Shown here: one piece after another, positions 41,053 to 50,450 of the stretch | Position numbering within the stretch: the stretch's first letter is position 1 | Layout of the letters: each line of letters starts with the position of its first letter | NCBI GenBank assembly: GCA_910576865.1 | Contig: CAJTKE010000016.1 | Location: 3,726-67,725, forward strand | DNA length: 64,000 nucleotides | Direction of reading: 5' to 3' | Source: an uncultured Oscillibacter sp. | GTDB taxonomy: Bacteria > Bacillota > Clostridia > Oscillospirales > Oscillospiraceae | Position numbers and translations under genes: made by a program | Notes under the pieces: model-generated | What the model saw: only the letters and a program-made list of their open reading frames with translations | Databases searched by the model: none | Told to the model about the DNA's origin: nothing

Positions 41053-43715
41053 CCCTTCGCCTCCAGCCAGTTCCTTCCCCAGTGGGCCTCCGCCGTCAGG
41101 GGGACGGAGAGCGCCGCCACGTGCTCCATCTCCTCCTCCAGAAGCCTTGCCACGGCCTCCGCCTCGGCCTCCGGGCACTCCACGATCAGCTCGTCGTGGA
41201 CCTGGAGGACCAGCCGGGCCTGGGGCTTCTCCGCCTTGAGGCGCTTCCACACCGCCGCCATAGCCAGCTTCATCACGTCCGCCGCCGTGCCCTGGATGGG
41301 CATGTTCAGGGCCACCCGCTCACCGAAGGCGCGCATGTTCTTGTTGGAGCTGGTCAGCTCCGGCAGGTCCCGTCGGCGGTGGAGCAAAGTCTCCACATAG
41401 CCCGTCTCCCGGGCCCTTTCCACCACCTCGTCCATATAGCGCCGGACGCCGGGGAAGGTCGCGAAGTAGGCTTCCATATAGTCCTTGGCCTCCGCCACGG
41501 TGACCCCCAGGTCCTGGCTCAGGGAAAAGGCGGAGATGCCGTAGACGATGCCGAAATTCACCGCCTTGGCCCGGCGGCGCATCTCATGGGTGACCTCCCC
41601 CCGGTTCACGTGGAAGACCTTGGCCGCCGTCTCGGCGTGGAAGTCGCCCCCCGCCAGGAAGGCCGCCTTCATCCCCTCGTCCCCGGCGATGTGGGCCAGG
41701 ATGCGCAGCTCAATCTGAGAGTAATCCGCGTCCACCAGCACATGGCCCGGCGCCGCCGTGAACATCCGGCGGAACTCGCTGCCAAGGTCCGTCCTCGTGG
41801 GGATGTTCTGGAGGTTCGGCTCCGTGGAGCTGAGACGGCCCGTGGCGGTGACGGTCATCTGGAAGCTGGTCCGGATCCGCCCGTCGGGGTCCATGGCCTT
41901 GAGGAGGCCGTCGGCGTAGGTGGATTTCAGCTTGGCGTACTGCCGGTACTCCAGCACGGCGTCCACGATGGGGTGCTGCCGGCGGAGCTTTTCCAGCACG
42001 TCGGCGTTGGTGGACCAACCGGTCTTGGTCTTCTTCCCGTGGGGAAGCCCCAGGCGCTCAAAGAGCACTTCCCCCAGCTGTTTCGGGGAATTGATGTTGA
42101 GGGTCCCCCCGGCCATCTCGTAAATGGCGGACTCCCGCTCCGCGATGCGGGCGGAGAGGCTCTCCCCGAACTCCCGCAGGGCCCGGGCGTCCACGCCGCA
42201 GCCTGTCCGCTCCATCTCCGCCAGCACCCGGCACAGGGGCAGCTCGGCGGTCTCGAACAGCTCCCACTGGCCCCGCTCCCGGAGCCTGGGAGCCAGAACG
42301 CCGTACAGGGCCTCCACCGCCGTAACATGGCTGTCCAGAGAGGCGGCGGCCTCCCCGTCCCCCAGGAGGGAGAAGGCGTCCTTCTCCAGATAGAGGGGCT
42401 TGGGCAGTTCCTCGTTGAAATACGAGACAAACAGGCGCTGGAGGTCGTAGCTCCCCGCCGTGGCGTCCAGCAGATAGGCCCCCAGGGCCGTGTCAAAGAC
42501 GAAGCCCTCCGCCGGGAGGCCGTTTTCCAGCAGCGCCCGGATCAGGTCCTTCACGTTGTGGGAAACCTTTTTGATCTCATCGGAGAACAGCTCCGCCAGC
42601 AGGGCGTTCCAATCCCCCTGGTACCGCTCGAAGAACAGCTCTGACATGATGGCGCTGTCCTCCCCCGTCTCGCAGAAAACCCCCACAGCGGAGCAGTCCG
42701 GCAGGGCCAGCAGGGACACGTGGTCCGCCTTTTTCCAAAGCTCCAGCAGCTCCGCCCCCCGGGCGCTCTCCGTCACCGTCTCCACGGTGACGGCGGCTTT
42801 TTTCCGCCTCTCCGGAGCCGGGGCGCTGTCCGGGGACAGGTTGAATTTCTCAATGAGCTTCGTGAACTCCAGCTTCAAAAACAGGGGATAGGCCTCCGGC
42901 CCCGGGGCCTCCCGCCGGTTGTCCTCCGGGCGGAAGTCCAGGGGTGCGTTGGTGTCGATGGTGGCCAGCCAACAGGAATGCCGGGCGGACTCCTCCCCCT
43001 CCGCCAGCTTTTTGACGACGCCGGGCTTGGCGGGGGTGTCCGGCGCGGTCACGATTTCAGGCATTTGGGCATAGAGACGGTCAATGGAGCCATACGCCTG
43101 GATCAGACCCATGGCGGTCTTCTCCCCCACGCCCTTGACGCCGGGGATGTTGTCCGAGGCGTCTCCCATCAGGGCCTTCAGGTCGATCATGTGGATGGGG
43201 GCGAAGCCGTACTTCTCCTGGAAGACCGCCTCGGTGTAATCCACGGTGGTGGTCTGGCCCATGCGGGTGGAGACCAGCTTCACCTTTGTGTGTTCGTCGA
43301 TGAGCTGGAGGCTGTCCTTGTCCCCCGTCACCACCACGCATTCCCAGCCCGCCGCGCCGCACTTCCGGGACATGGTCCCCAGGAGGTCGTCGGCCTCCCA
43401 GCCCTCCAGCTCATAGCGGGGGATGTTCAGGGCGTCCAGCACCTCCTTGAGCACCGGCACCTGCTGGCGCAGCTCCTCCGGCATGGGCTTCCGGGTGGCC
43501 TTGTAGGCGGCGTCCGCCTTGTGGCGGAAGGTGGGGGCGTGGAGGTCGAAGGTGACGCAGACCGCGTCCGGGGACTCCTCCGCCGTCAGGCGCAGCAGCG
43601 TCGTCAGAAAACCGAAGACGGCGTGGGTATAAAGTCCGTCCCGGGTGGTCAGGGGCCGGATGCCGTAGTAGGCCCGGTTGAGGATGCTGTTGCCGTCGAT
43701 GGCCATGAGCTTCAT
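41049..43715 (-). CDS. polA: DNA polymerase I
   Basis: 888 aa, full length. The N-terminal 5'-3' exonuclease domain ('AIDGNSILNRAYYGIRPL', residues 4-21; 'GDASDNIPGVKGVGEKTA') and the C-terminal polymerase ('DYSQIELRILAHIAGDEG', 'RRRAKAVNFGIVYGIS', 'QVHDELIVECPE') are complete. The middle domain lacks the DxE pair of an active 3'-5' proofreading exonuclease, as in many Firmicutes. First gene of a seven-gene, tightly overlapping operon. Confidence 0.97.
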   Translation of the reverse strand: MKLMAIDGNSILNRAYYGIRPLTTRDGLYTHAVFGFLTTLLRLTAEESPDAVCVTFDLHAPTFRHKADAAYKATRKPMPEELRQQVPVLKEVLDALNIPRYELEGWEADDLLGTMSRKCGAAGWECVVVTGDKDSLQLIDEHTKVKLVSTRMGQTTTVDYTEAVFQEKYGFAPIHMIDLKALMGDASDNIPGVKGVGEKTAMGLIQAYGSIDRLYAQMPEIVTAPDTPAKPGVVKKLAEGEESARHSCWLATIDTNAPLDFRPEDNRREAPGPEAYPLFLKLEFTKLIEKFNLSPDSAPAPERRKKAAVTVETVTESARGAELLELWKKADHVSLLALPDCSAVGVFCETGEDSAIMSELFFERYQGDWNALLAELFSDEIKKVSHNVKDLIRALLENGLPAEGFVFDTALGAYLLDATAGSYDLQRLFVSYFNEELPKPLYLEKDAFSLLGDGEAAASLDSHVTAVEALYGVLAPRLRERGQWELFETAELPLCRVLAEMERTGCGVDARALREFGESLSARIAERESAIYEMAGGTLNINSPKQLGEVLFERLGLPHGKKTKTGWSTNADVLEKLRRQHPIVDAVLEYRQYAKLKSTYADGLLKAMDPDGRIRTSFQMTVTATGRLSSTEPNLQNIPTRTDLGSEFRRMFTAAPGHVLVDADYSQIELRILAHIAGDEGMKAAFLAGGDFHAETAAKVFHVNRGEVTHEMRRRAKAVNFGIVYGISAFSLSQDLGVTVAEAKDYMEAYFATFPGVRRYMDEVVERARETGYVETLLHRRRDLPELTSSNKNMRAFGERVALNMPIQGTAADVMKLAMAAVWKRLKAEKPQARLVLQVHDELIVECPEAEAEAVARLLEEEMEHVAALSVPLTAEAHWGRNWLEAKG

Positions 43716-43910
43716 AGGAAAAACCTCCTGTCAAAAGGCGAAATTACAGTCTGGATGATTATACCACGTTTGCCGCCGGTTCACAACAGCGGAAACTCTC
43801 GTTTTTTTGTTTCTGATTTGTTACAATTTGTTCTGACTTTGTTGTTTTTTCCGCACCGCGACCTGTCATACTGTTTACAAATGTTTGATACATGGAAAGG
43901 AGCCGTGCCC

Positions 43911-45233
43911 ATGCGCCGTTTGAATGGATTCGCCCTGGTGCTCGTCTGCCTGCTCATCCTCTCCGCCTGCGTCGGGGAGACGGACAGTCAAAGGCCTGTT
44001 CAAGATCCCCCGCCCCGGGACAGCGGAGAGGACATGACCGTCTATGACTGCGGCGGGCTGGACGCGGCCCTGCCCAACGCGTACCTGGACCTTCTTCTGG
44101 TGGACACCGAGTTCCCCGACGCCGAGGAGAGCTGGAAGCCCCTGCTCTCCGTCTATGAGAAGGCCTCCTACGAGACCGCCATGGAGGAGTACGGCGGCGG
44201 GGGCGGCTTCCTCTTCGGCTTCCTGGTGATGAATCAGGCGGCGTTTGAGCAGCACATCAGCGCCGAGGGCTCCGGCATCGACGTCTTCGCCACGGACGGG
44301 GAGCGGTACTACGCCTACACCTACCCCACCGACGTGCAGTTCCTCCGCCCCGGCGGGGTGATCGACACGGAGAGCGAGGACTGGAAGACCTGGGAGAAGC
44401 TCTGTGAGCTGGGCCCCCTGGTAAAGGAGGACTTTCTCTCCCGGAACGGCCTTTCCGCCTACAACGGCTCCCAGCTTTATGAACAGCCCTTTACCTACGT
44501 GGGCGAACACGTTTACCTCAAATACCGCCACGCCCCAGGCTATGAGGATGAGCCGCAGGCTTTTGACCTTCTGGTCCTTTCCCAGCCCGCCGCCCAGGGC
44601 CGGGGCGGCGTCTGGGCTGTGGAACGCTGGCTGGACGAGTACGGATACGTCTCCCTTTACTTCCCCGACGCCGGCGTGTCCGCCGCAGAGTACTACTCCA
44701 ACCTGCAAAGCGCCTGTGACGCCGGAGAGCAGCCTGAGATGCTGACCCCCGTTGGAGCGGCCCAGGCCTTCGTGAAAAACCACTTTGGCCGGGACGCCGC
44801 GCCGGAGGACTTCGAGGAATGCGATGAAAGCGTGACAGAATATATCGAGACCAATTTACGCTTTCGGGAGCTGATTACGGACCTGATGGCTGGCCGGACC
44901 GTGGACGATCTGGACCTTTTGAACTGCGTGGGCCTCGTCAGCGATGAAAACCTGGGCATTTTGGGCCGCAGCTTATACGCCTCCGAATGGTGGCCCGCCC
45001 TGCGGGACGCGCTGGAGTCCGCCGCCATAGGCGGCGGCCAGCAGGACCGGGACCGGAACATGCTGGCCTTCTTCCTGACCATGCGAAACCACCGGGCGGA
45101 CTGCAAGGAAGACCTGGCCGGAATCCTCCAGACCCAGGCGGAGGCGGATTTCAGCGCTTTCCTCGCCGCTCTGGAGGAATTCCCGGAGGAGGACCAGACT
45201 TACATCCAGTTCAACACCAGCATTCTCAAATAA
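43911..45233 (+). CDS. Lipoprotein, unknown function
   Basis: 440 aa. A lipoprotein signal peptide ends in the lipobox 'LSAC' at about residue 20. The mature part is acidic and rich in aromatic residues, with no domain recognised. In style (Asp/Glu-rich, 'YTYPTDVQFLRPGG') it resembles the extracellular part of the M56 protein in this window. Start at ATG 43911 behind GAAAGGAG. Single gene. Confidence 0.75.
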   Translation: MRRLNGFALVLVCLLILSACVGETDSQRPVQDPPPRDSGEDMTVYDCGGLDAALPNAYLDLLLVDTEFPDAEESWKPLLSVYEKASYETAMEEYGGGGGFLFGFLVMNQAAFEQHISAEGSGIDVFATDGERYYAYTYPTDVQFLRPGGVIDTESEDWKTWEKLCELGPLVKEDFLSRNGLSAYNGSQLYEQPFTYVGEHVYLKYRHAPGYEDEPQAFDLLVLSQPAAQGRGGVWAVERWLDEYGYVSLYFPDAGVSAAEYYSNLQSACDAGEQPEMLTPVGAAQAFVKNHFGRDAAPEDFEECDESVTEYIETNLRFRELITDLMAGRTVDDLDLLNCVGLVSDENLGILGRSLYASEWWPALRDALESAAIGGGQQDRDRNMLAFFLTMRNHRADCKEDLAGILQTQAEADFSAFLAALEEFPEEDQTYIQFNTSILK

Positions 45234-45355
45234 ACACCGGCGTTCTGCGCTGAAAAAATTTTTCACTTTTCCAAAATTTTCTCATCCGCCCCTTGCTTTT
45301 CTCCCGCGTTTGTATTAGAGTAGAAGTATCAAATACAAAAAAGGAGACGATCAAC

Positions 45356-45724
45356 ATGAAAGTTCTGGAAACCAAGAACGCCCCCGGCGCCATCGGTCCC
45401 TATTCCCAGGGTTTTGAGGTGAACGGCTTCGTCTTCACCTCCGGCCAGATCCCCGTGGACCCCGCCACCGGCGAGGCGCCCGAGGGCATCGCCGCCCAGG
45501 CGGAGCAGAGCTGCAAAAACGTGGGCGCCATCCTGGAGGCCGCCGGAGCCGGCTTTGACAAGGTGCTCAAGACCACCTGCTTCCTGGCGGACATGGGCGA
45601 CTTCGCCGCTTTCAACGAAGTCTACGCCAAATACTTCACCTCCAAGCCCGCCCGCTCCTGCGTGGCCGTGAAGGCCCTGCCCAAGGGCGTCCTCTGCGAG
45701 ATCGAAGCCATCGCCGTGAAATAA
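45356..45724 (+). CDS. ridA: RidA family enamine/imine deaminase
   Basis: 122 aa. 'APGAIGPYSQGFEVNGFVFTSGQIPVDP' and the active-site Arg in 'SKPARSCVAVKALPKG' are diagnostic. It hydrolyses reactive 2-aminoacrylate-type enamines. Start behind AAAGGAG; a plausible promoter TTGCTT-17-TAGAGT lies upstream at about 45293-45321. Own terminator. Confidence 0.95.
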   Translation: MKVLETKNAPGAIGPYSQGFEVNGFVFTSGQIPVDPATGEAPEGIAAQAEQSCKNVGAILEAAGAGFDKVLKTTCFLADMGDFAAFNEVYAKYFTSKPARSCVAVKALPKGVLCEIEAIAVK

Positions 45725-45750
45725 CAGCCCCCTTTCTTCTCTGATGAAAA

Positions 45751-45781
45751 GCGCCCCCTCCGGCGGAGGGGGCGCTTTTTT
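45751..45781 (+). terminator. Terminator of ridA
   Basis: An 11-bp stem GCGCCCCCTCC with 3-base loop and six T residues. Confidence 0.92.
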
Positions 45782-45795
45782 GTCTTATATGAGGG

Positions 45796-47151
45796 TCAGT
45801 CCTCCGAGACAACCTTCTTGATGTCCATGTCCTTGGGCAGAACCAGGCTCAGGATGATGGAGACCACGAAGACCACGGCCACCACGTTGGAGGAGAACAC
45901 GGACTGGATGGTCTCCGGGAAGATGTGCCAGATGTCCGCCTCGCTGGTGGCGGTGAAGCCGATGCCGATGGCCAGGGACAACGACGCGATGGTCACGTTC
46001 CGCTGGGAGAAGCCGCAGTTGGCGATCATCTGCATCCCCGAGATGACGATGGAGCCGAACATCATGATGGTGCACCCGCCCAGAACGGACTCCGGCAGGG
46101 AGGCGAAGAAGTTGCCCACCGGCGGCAGGAGGCCCGCCAGCAGCATGCAGGCCGCGCCGGTCATGATGGTGAAGCGGTTCACCACCTTGGTCATGGCCAC
46201 CAGCCCCACGTTCTGGGAGAAGGAGGTCACCGGCGGACAGCCGAACAGGGCGGCGATGGTGGAGGCGTAGCCGTCGCAGGCCAGGGAGCCGGAGATTTCC
46301 TCGCTGGTGATCTCCCGGCCCAGGCCTCCGGAGACCAGGGCGGAGGTGTCCCCGATGGTCTCCGCCGCGGAGACCAGGAAGATGATGCAGGCGGAGGCGA
46401 TGGCCCCGGCGTGGAACTCCGGCATGTAGGGCAGGAAGCGGGGCAGGGCGATGAGCCCGCCGGACATCAGCGTCCCCAGGTCCACCTTGCCCATGAAGAT
46501 GGCGACTATGTAGCCCACCACAAGGCCCGCCAGGACGCTGAGCTGCTTGAGGTAGCCCTTGGCCAGGGTGTTCCAGAGGAGGCACGCCGCCAGGGTGATG
46601 ACGCCCAGCAGCAGGTTCTGGGCGGAGCCGAAGTCCTCGGCGTAGCCGCCGCCGAAGGACCGGGTGCCCACGGTGAAGAGGGAGAAGCCGATGGCCGTTA
46701 CCACAGACGCCGCCACGATGGGGGTGATGATCTTCCGCCAGTATTTGGCCAGAAGGCCCAGGGTGCCCTCCATCAATCCGCCCACGATGACCGCGCCCAC
46801 CATGGACGCGTAGCCGTAATTCGCCACAATGGAGCTGAGCACCGCCACGAAGGTGAAGCTGACGCCCATGACCACCGGCAGGCGGGACCCCACCTTCCAG
46901 ATGGGATAGAGCTGGATCAGCGTGGCGATGCCCGCCGCGAACATGGCGTTCTGGAGCAGGACGGCCACCTCCGCCTGGGGCATCGCCGGCTGGGCGGCGG
47001 CGGCGATCAGAGTGATGGGGGCCAGATTGGAGACGAACATCGCCAGGATGTGCTGAAGGCCGAAGGGAATGGCCTTCGCCAGGGGGACCCTTCCGTTCAG
47101 TTGGAAGATGTTGTTGACGCTGCATTCCGGGGCCTGCTTTGTCTGGTTCAT
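45796..47151 (-). CDS. Uracil/xanthine permease (NCS2 family)
   Basis: 451 aa with 12-14 membrane spans. The NCS2 signature is present as 'SAAETIGDTSALVSGGL', and 'GCPPVTSFSQNVGLVAMTKV' holds the conserved second motif. It imports a nucleobase by proton symport; xanthine or urate are likely because the promoter shares an operator with the fused xanthine dehydrogenase. Start behind GAAAGGAAG. Confidence 0.92.
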   Translation of the reverse strand: MNQTKQAPECSVNNIFQLNGRVPLAKAIPFGLQHILAMFVSNLAPITLIAAAAQPAMPQAEVAVLLQNAMFAAGIATLIQLYPIWKVGSRLPVVMGVSFTFVAVLSSIVANYGYASMVGAVIVGGLMEGTLGLLAKYWRKIITPIVAASVVTAIGFSLFTVGTRSFGGGYAEDFGSAQNLLLGVITLAACLLWNTLAKGYLKQLSVLAGLVVGYIVAIFMGKVDLGTLMSGGLIALPRFLPYMPEFHAGAIASACIIFLVSAAETIGDTSALVSGGLGREITSEEISGSLACDGYASTIAALFGCPPVTSFSQNVGLVAMTKVVNRFTIMTGAACMLLAGLLPPVGNFFASLPESVLGGCTIMMFGSIVISGMQMIANCGFSQRNVTIASLSLAIGIGFTATSEADIWHIFPETIQSVFSSNVVAVVFVVSIILSLVLPKDMDIKKVVSED

Positions 47152-47210
47152 AGTGGTCGCTTCCTTTCTCCGTATCCTTGCCCGGCCGTGCCGCCGGGTT
47201 CTTGCTTTCC

Positions 47211-47240
47211 ATTATATGCACAAAGGTCGACCTTTGTCAA
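47211..47240 (-). promoter_or_regulatory. Promoter of the permease with embedded purine operator
   Basis: Minus-strand TTGACA (47240-47235), 18-base spacer, TATAAT (47216-47211). The spacer holds the perfect 16-bp palindrome CAAAGGTCGACCTTTG (47221-47236), sharing its 14-bp core with the site at 26633-26646. Confidence 0.88.
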
Positions 47241-47280
47241 ACAAAATTTTTGTGTTCCTTGCAAAAAATTTGGTGGCACA

Positions 47281-47307
47281 GAAAAAGGACCCGCCTCCGG
47301 CGGGTCC
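47281..47307 (-). terminator. Terminator of the der-plsY-gpsA operon
   Basis: A 9-bp stem GGACCCGCC with 3-base loop and T5 on the minus strand. Confidence 0.9.
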
Positions 47308-47331
47308 GCAAATCCTTCCATCCGTTTTATC

Positions 47332-48339
47332 TCACAGCCAGGCGATGTCCAGGAGCTCATCCTTTCCCGGACGGCCCATGAGCTCCGGGACCACGTCCCG
47401 AGCCCGCCTGCCCTGGTACAGCACCTCATAGGCGCACTGGCAGACGGGCATTTCCACGCCCTCCCGCCGGGCCAGCTGGCGGACGCTCTCGGCGGCGTAG
47501 TAGCCCTCCACCACCGCGCCCACCTCTTCCATGGCCTCCCGGACGCTCCTGCCCTGGCCGATGAGGATGCCCGCCCGGTTGTTGCGGGAGTGCATGGAGG
47601 TACAGGTGACGATCAGGTCCCCCATGCCGGCGAGACCGCCGAAGGTCTGGCGCATGCCCCCCAGGTGCTCCCCCAGGCGGGTGATCTCCGCCATGGCCCG
47701 GGTCATCAGAAGGGCCTTGGTGTTGTCCTGGAAGCCCAGGCCGGCGCAGATGCCGCAGCTGAGGGCGATGACGTTTTTCAGCGCCGCCGCCAGCTCCACG
47801 CCCACGATGTCGCTGCTGGTGTAGACCCGGAAGCAGTCGTTCATAAAGGCGTCCTGAACGAAACGGGCCTCCTCCAGCTCCGGGCACGCGGCCACGCAGG
47901 CCGTGGGCAGCCGGAGGCCCACCTCCTCCGCGTGGGAGGGGCCGGACAGGGCCACGATGCTCCGGCACACGTCCCCGGCGGCCTCCCGGAGAACCTGACT
48001 CATGCGCAGGTTCGTATCCCGCTCGATGCCCTTGGACACCGTCACCAGAACGGTCTCGGGCCGGAGATACGGGGCCATCTTCTTTCCCGTTTCCCGGACG
48101 GCGAAGGACGGCGGCGCGCTGACCACCAGCTCCGCCCCCTCCAGGCAGCCCAGGTCCCCGGTGATGGTCAAACCCTCCGGCAGGGGGACGCCCTTCAGCA
48201 GGGGATTTTCCCTGGTCCGGGCCATCTCCTCCGCCTTGGCGGGGGTCCGGGACCAGAGGGTCACGTCGTGTCCGTTGTCGCACAGCACCAGCGCCAGGGC
48301 CGTGCCCCAGCCGCCGGTGCCCAGTACCACCGCTTTCAT
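47332..48339 (-). CDS. gpsA: Glycerol-3-phosphate dehydrogenase [NAD(P)+]
   Basis: 335 aa. Reduces DHAP to sn-glycerol-3-phosphate, the phospholipid precursor used by PlsY. Rossmann motif 'VLGTGGWGTALALVL' (residues 5-19), 'SGPSHAEEV', 'AALKNVIALSCGI' with the catalytic Lys, and 'GGLAGMGDLIVTC' are present. Start overlaps the plsY stop by 4 bases. Confidence 0.96.
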   Translation of the reverse strand: MKAVVLGTGGWGTALALVLCDNGHDVTLWSRTPAKAEEMARTRENPLLKGVPLPEGLTITGDLGCLEGAELVVSAPPSFAVRETGKKMAPYLRPETVLVTVSKGIERDTNLRMSQVLREAAGDVCRSIVALSGPSHAEEVGLRLPTACVAACPELEEARFVQDAFMNDCFRVYTSSDIVGVELAAALKNVIALSCGICAGLGFQDNTKALLMTRAMAEITRLGEHLGGMRQTFGGLAGMGDLIVTCTSMHSRNNRAGILIGQGRSVREAMEEVGAVVEGYYAAESVRQLARREGVEMPVCQCAYEVLYQGRRARDVVPELMGRPGKDELLDIAWL

Positions 48340-48974
48340 GAGCCGCCCTCCTTTTTCTTGTGGAAGCTCAGCTTCCGCTCCGTGCCGTGGAGCAGCCGCT
48401 GGGCGTTGCCCCGATGCTGCCAGACCACCAGCCCCCCGCAGAGGAAGGCCAGGACCACCACCCGGACATCGGGATAGCAGTACCAGCTGACAAAGGGGAA
48501 GCTGGCCCCGGCCCACAGGGAGCCCAGGGACACATACCGGGTCAAAATTGTCAGAATCAAAAAGCCCCCCCACACCACCAGGGCCACCCGCCAGTCAATC
48601 ATCAGGGCCACGGTGCCCCCGGAGAGGATGCCCTTGCCCCCCTTGAAGTGGAACATGCAGGGGAACATGTGGCCCAGGAGACAGAAAAGTCCTCCCCAGT
48701 ACTTGGCCGCCACGGCTCCCCCAAATACCGTGCTGGTCAGCAGCACCGCCAGCACCGCTTTCAGCACGTCGCAGAGGATGACCACAAAGGTCAGCCCGCC
48801 GCCGAAGGTCCGGTGGAAATTCGTCAGTCCGGCGTTGCCGCTGCCGTGGATCCGCACGTCGTCCCGGAGGATATACTTGGATACGATGACCGCGCCGTTG
48901 AAGCAGCCCAGGAGATAGGAGACCAAGGCCGTCCCGCCATAAACCAAAAGCAAGGCTAAGGGAAAGTTATCCAT
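48336..48974 (-). CDS. plsY: Acyl-phosphate:glycerol-3-phosphate acyltransferase PlsY
   Basis: 212 aa polytopic protein. Motifs 'GSGNAGLTNFHRTFG', 'LCDVLKAVLAVLL' and 'FHFKGGKGILSGG' define PlsY, which acylates glycerol-3-phosphate from acyl-phosphate. Start is ATG at 48974 behind AAGGAGG, 2 bases after the der stop. Confidence 0.96.
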   Translation of the reverse strand: MDNFPLALLLVYGGTALVSYLLGCFNGAVIVSKYILRDDVRIHGSGNAGLTNFHRTFGGGLTFVVILCDVLKAVLAVLLTSTVFGGAVAAKYWGGLFCLLGHMFPCMFHFKGGKGILSGGTVALMIDWRVALVVWGGFLILTILTRYVSLGSLWAGASFPFVSWYCYPDVRVVVLAFLCGGLVVWQHRGNAQRLLHGTERKLSFHKKKEGGS

Positions 48975-48976
48975 AC

Positions 48977-50305
48977 TCAAACCTCCTTGTCGCCCCTCTG
49001 CCGGACGGAAATCTTGATGGGCGTTCCCTCCAGGCCGAAGGTGTTTCGGATGCAGTTCTCAAGATACCGCTGGTAGGAGAAGTGGAACAGCCTCGTGTCG
49101 TTGCAGAAGATCACGTAGTGGGGGGGCTTGACTCCCACCTGGGTCATATAGTAGATTTTCAGCCGCCGCCCCTTGTCCGTGGGGGGTTGGACCCGGGTCT
49201 GGGCGTCCGCCAGGACATCGTTCAGCATCCCCGTGGTGATGCGGGTGGCCGCCTGGTTGCTGACATAGTCGATGAGCTCGAAGAGCCGGTCCACCCGCTG
49301 GCCGGTCTTGGCGGAGATGAAGAGGATGGGGGCGTAGGTCATGAAGCTCAAACCCTCCTGGACCTCCTTGCGCATGCGGTCCATGGTCTTGCCGTCCTTT
49401 TCCACCAGGTCCCACTTGTTCACCACGATGATGCTGGCCTTCCCCGCCTCGTGGGCCAGGCCCGCCACCTTGGTGTCCTGCTCCGTGACCCCCTCCGTCG
49501 CGTCAATCATGATGAGGCACACGTCGGAGCGCTCAATGGCCATGGTGGCCCGGAGGACGCTGTACTTTTCAATGGCCTCCTCCACCTTGCTTTTCCGCCG
49601 GAGGCCCGCCGTGTCGATAAAGACGAATTTGCCCTTGTCGTTTTCAAACCGGGAGTCGATGGCGTCCCGGGTGGTGCCCGCCACGTCGGAGACAATCACC
49701 CGCTCCTCCCCCAGGATTTTGTTCACCAGGGAGGACTTCCCCGCGTTGGGCTTCCCGATGACCGCCACCTTGATGGCGTCGTCCTCCTCTTCCTCCCCGT
49801 CCTCCGGCGGGAAGTACTGGAGGCACGCGTCCAGCAGGTCCCCGGTGCCGTGTCCGTGGACGGCGGAGACGGCGATGGGGTCCCCCAGCCCCAGGTTGTA
49901 GAACTCGTAGAAATCCGGGTCCGGGGCCCCGGTGGAATCCATCTTGTTCACCGCCAGGACGATGGGCTTCCCGCTCCGGAGGAGCATGGCGGCTACCTCC
50001 TGGTCCGAGGCGGTGAGGCCCGTCCGAATGTCCGTCAGAAAAACGATGACCGTGGCGGTTTCGATGGCGGTCCGGGCCTGGTCCCGCATGAACTCCAGAA
50101 TCTGGCTGTCCGTCCGGGGCTCGATGCCCCCGGTGTCCACCAGGGTGAAGGGCCGTCCGCACCAGTCGGACTCCCCGTAGATGCGGTCCCGGGTGACGCC
50201 GGGGGTGTCCTCCACAATGGACAGGCGTTTCCCGATGATTTTATTGAACAGCATGGACTTGCCCACGTTGGGGCGGCCCACGATGGCGATGATAGGCTTT
50301 GGCAT
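48977..50305 (-). CDS. der: GTPase Der (EngA)
   Basis: 442 aa with two tandem GTPase domains (P-loops 'GRPNVGKS' near residue 10 and 'GKPNAGKS' near residue 185) and a C-terminal KH-like domain. Needed for 50S ribosome assembly. Start is ATG at 50305 behind GGGAGGG; the upstream open frame has no family features. Heads der-plsY-gpsA. Confidence 0.96.
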   Translation of the reverse strand: MPKPIIAIVGRPNVGKSMLFNKIIGKRLSIVEDTPGVTRDRIYGESDWCGRPFTLVDTGGIEPRTDSQILEFMRDQARTAIETATVIVFLTDIRTGLTASDQEVAAMLLRSGKPIVLAVNKMDSTGAPDPDFYEFYNLGLGDPIAVSAVHGHGTGDLLDACLQYFPPEDGEEEEDDAIKVAVIGKPNAGKSSLVNKILGEERVIVSDVAGTTRDAIDSRFENDKGKFVFIDTAGLRRKSKVEEAIEKYSVLRATMAIERSDVCLIMIDATEGVTEQDTKVAGLAHEAGKASIIVVNKWDLVEKDGKTMDRMRKEVQEGLSFMTYAPILFISAKTGQRVDRLFELIDYVSNQAATRITTGMLNDVLADAQTRVQPPTDKGRRLKIYYMTQVGVKPPHYVIFCNDTRLFHFSYQRYLENCIRNTFGLEGTPIKISVRQRGDKEV

Positions 50306-50419
50306 AAGGGGGCTCCCTCCCGGCGGCGCGCGCCGCCTTGTTTTTTTGAAACATATAAATCCAGTTTCATTATAACCGGGATGGGCCAAAGGCGCAAGGA
50401 AAATCTTTCCGGGAATGGG

Positions 50420-50445
50420 AAAAGGCGGAGGCAAGCGCCTCCGCC
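50420..50445 (-). terminator. Terminator of the GntR-ABC operon
   Basis: A 9-bp stem GGCGGAGGC with 4-base loop and TTTT on the minus strand, six bases after the permease stop. Confidence 0.87.
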
Positions 50446-50450
50446 TAATC

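Noticed and set aside
47152..47280. Purine riboswitch upstream of the xanthine/uracil permease
   Set aside because: The predicted leader from about 47204 to 47151 is only around 50 bases, too short for an aptamer plus expression platform, and no conserved purine-riboswitch core is visible. The embedded operator explains regulation better.
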